This document shows, piece after piece, positions 4,503 to 5,076 of a stretch of DNA of 5,076 nucleotides. A program made the translations under genes and the position numbers. Numbering within the stretch: position 1 is the first letter of the stretch; every line of letters starts with the position of its first letter. The stretch is from Bdellovibrionales bacterium (GTDB lineage Bacteria; Bdellovibrionota; JAFGOL01): assembly GCA_022710165.1 (NCBI GenBank), contig JAKLHL010000121.1:1-5076 (forward strand), given 5' to 3'. A model generated the notes under the pieces. The model searched no databases. It saw only the letters and a list, made by a program, of their open reading frames with translations, and was not told the DNA's origin.

Positions 4503-5076
4503 ATGAAGAAGGTTTTTAGAATAATTGCGGTATTGGCAGTATTGGTTTCAGTTGAAGCCAGTGCCCAGATAATAATGCCTGTTTCTTATAATCCTTATCA
4601 GCAACAGCAGCAACAGCAGGTAGATCCTCAAACTGTCATAAGTCAGCAGATACAGAACGAGATATATCAAAACATGATGACACCGGGGACAGATCTTCAC
4701 AATGCACTTATTCAAGCATATATACCACAGATAATTAATAATATGACTAATCCTCATGTTGACCCTGCTACTGAGCATATGCAGGCTGTACAGCAGAGAT
4801 GGATGATAAACAACATGGACAGGAACCCTATCATACAGAACAGCATCCAGAACTCTATGGAAGATACTTATGAAACAATGGCATATGTAACAGAAAAGAA
4901 CAACGAACAGGCCAGAGCTACAGCAGACTATGCTTATAAAGTTAACGTTACTTGCGGGACCGGAGCTGGCGCTATAATGAACCCACTAGAGTGCATGAAT
5001 ATAGACCTTCAGAAAGGCCTTAATAACATAGCTATACAGAACGCAGCAGCACAGGCTCAAGCAGCTGCTTTCTTCC
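4503..5076 (+). CDS. Gln/Asn-rich secreted protein, 3' end outside window
   Basis: An open frame of 191 codons starts at ATG 4503 and is still open at the window edge. GGGGGAG at 4489-4495 lies 7 bases upstream. The product has a clear signal peptide (MKKVFRIIAVLAVLVSVEASA) with a signal peptidase I site A-S-A at 19-21, giving a mature N-terminus QIIMP. A run of seven Gln (33-39) follows, then a mostly helical region rich in Gln, Asn, Met and Ile (about 45-145). A Cys-bearing segment comes next (C151 in TCGTGAG, C164 in LECMN), and then an Ala/Gln-rich stretch. No family is recognised. The layout distantly recalls helical secretion or conjugation-pilus components such as VirB5/TrbJ, but no specific motif supports that. 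A sigma-54 promoter and upstream dyad precede it, so expression is probably activator-dependent. Its N-terminal signal is clearer than that of the divergent neighbour. Confidence 0.82.
   Translation, partial: MKKVFRIIAVLAVLVSVEASAQIIMPVSYNPYQQQQQQQVDPQTVISQQIQNEIYQNMMTPGTDLHNALIQAYIPQIINNMTNPHVDPATEHMQAVQQRWMINNMDRNPIIQNSIQNSMEDTYETMAYVTEKNNEQARATADYAYKVNVTCGTGAGAIMNPLECMNIDLQKGLNNIAIQNAAAQAQAAAFF
4599..4619 (+). repeat. CAG/CAA tandem repeat encoding seven glutamines
   Basis: The nine-base unit CAGCAACAG occurs twice in tandem and is followed by CAG, encoding Gln 33-39 just after the predicted signal-peptide cleavage site of the secreted protein. The repeat is in frame in steps of three, so slippage would alter the Gln count without breaking the frame. 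Confidence 0.7.

Noticed and set aside
4548..4778. Minus-strand open frame of 76 codons inside the Gln/Asn-rich gene
   Set aside because: The Leu/Ile/Tyr-rich translation is the expected antisense of a Q/N-rich gene, and the plus strand has a promoter, Shine-Dalgarno and signal peptide.

Overview
The window comes from a Gram-negative bacterium. It carries a LolD-type lipoprotein-export ATPase, a lipoprotein with a clear lipobox, two further proteins with signal peptides, and two promoters of the sigma-54 (RpoN) -24/-12 class. Base composition looks moderately AT-rich. ATA (Ile) and AGG (Arg) codons are common. The EpsC-type serine acetyltransferase and a CGC-motif metallophosphatase-like protein would suit a deltaproteobacterium-like lineage (Desulfobacterota, Myxococcota, Bdellovibrionota or relatives). 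That placement is inference from protein style, not a demonstrated assignment. No mobile element, tRNA, rRNA or CRISPR array was seen.

Left part (1-1961, plus strand): a tight housekeeping operon of lolD, an EpsC-type cysE and cutA. The first two genes overlap by 16 bases and the next gap is 3 bases. The operon promoter lies outside the window. The serine acetyltransferase has an unusual four-cysteine cluster (C-X2-C-X5-C-X2-C) in its N-terminal domain.

Middle part (1962-3411, plus strand): a 129-base spacer holds a good sigma-54 promoter (AGGCACG-N4-TTGCA) just before an orphan lipoprotein gene (2091-2927). Next comes a compact control element in which a perfect 13-bp terminator hairpin overlaps an extended -10 promoter (TGTTATAAT) and contains the Shine-Dalgarno sequence of the next gene. 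That gene encodes a small cysteine-bearing secreted protein (2992-3411).

Right part (3417-5076): a minus-strand gene (3417-4289) encodes a secreted protein of the UshA/SoxB-like metallophosphatase fold in which most canonical metal ligands appear replaced. It is convergent with the gene on its left and divergent from the gene on its right. The divergent spacer (4290-4502) reads as a classical sigma-54 control region: a 25-bp dyad that may be an enhancer-binding-protein site, a full match to the IHF consensus, and a near-perfect -24/-12 promoter. It drives a Gln/Asn-rich secreted protein whose gene starts at 4503 and runs off the window end.

The main theme of the right two-thirds is a cluster of envelope or secreted proteins of unknown function, at least two of them with predicted RpoN promoters. 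They may be a co-regulated cell-surface set. How they work together cannot be read from the sequence.
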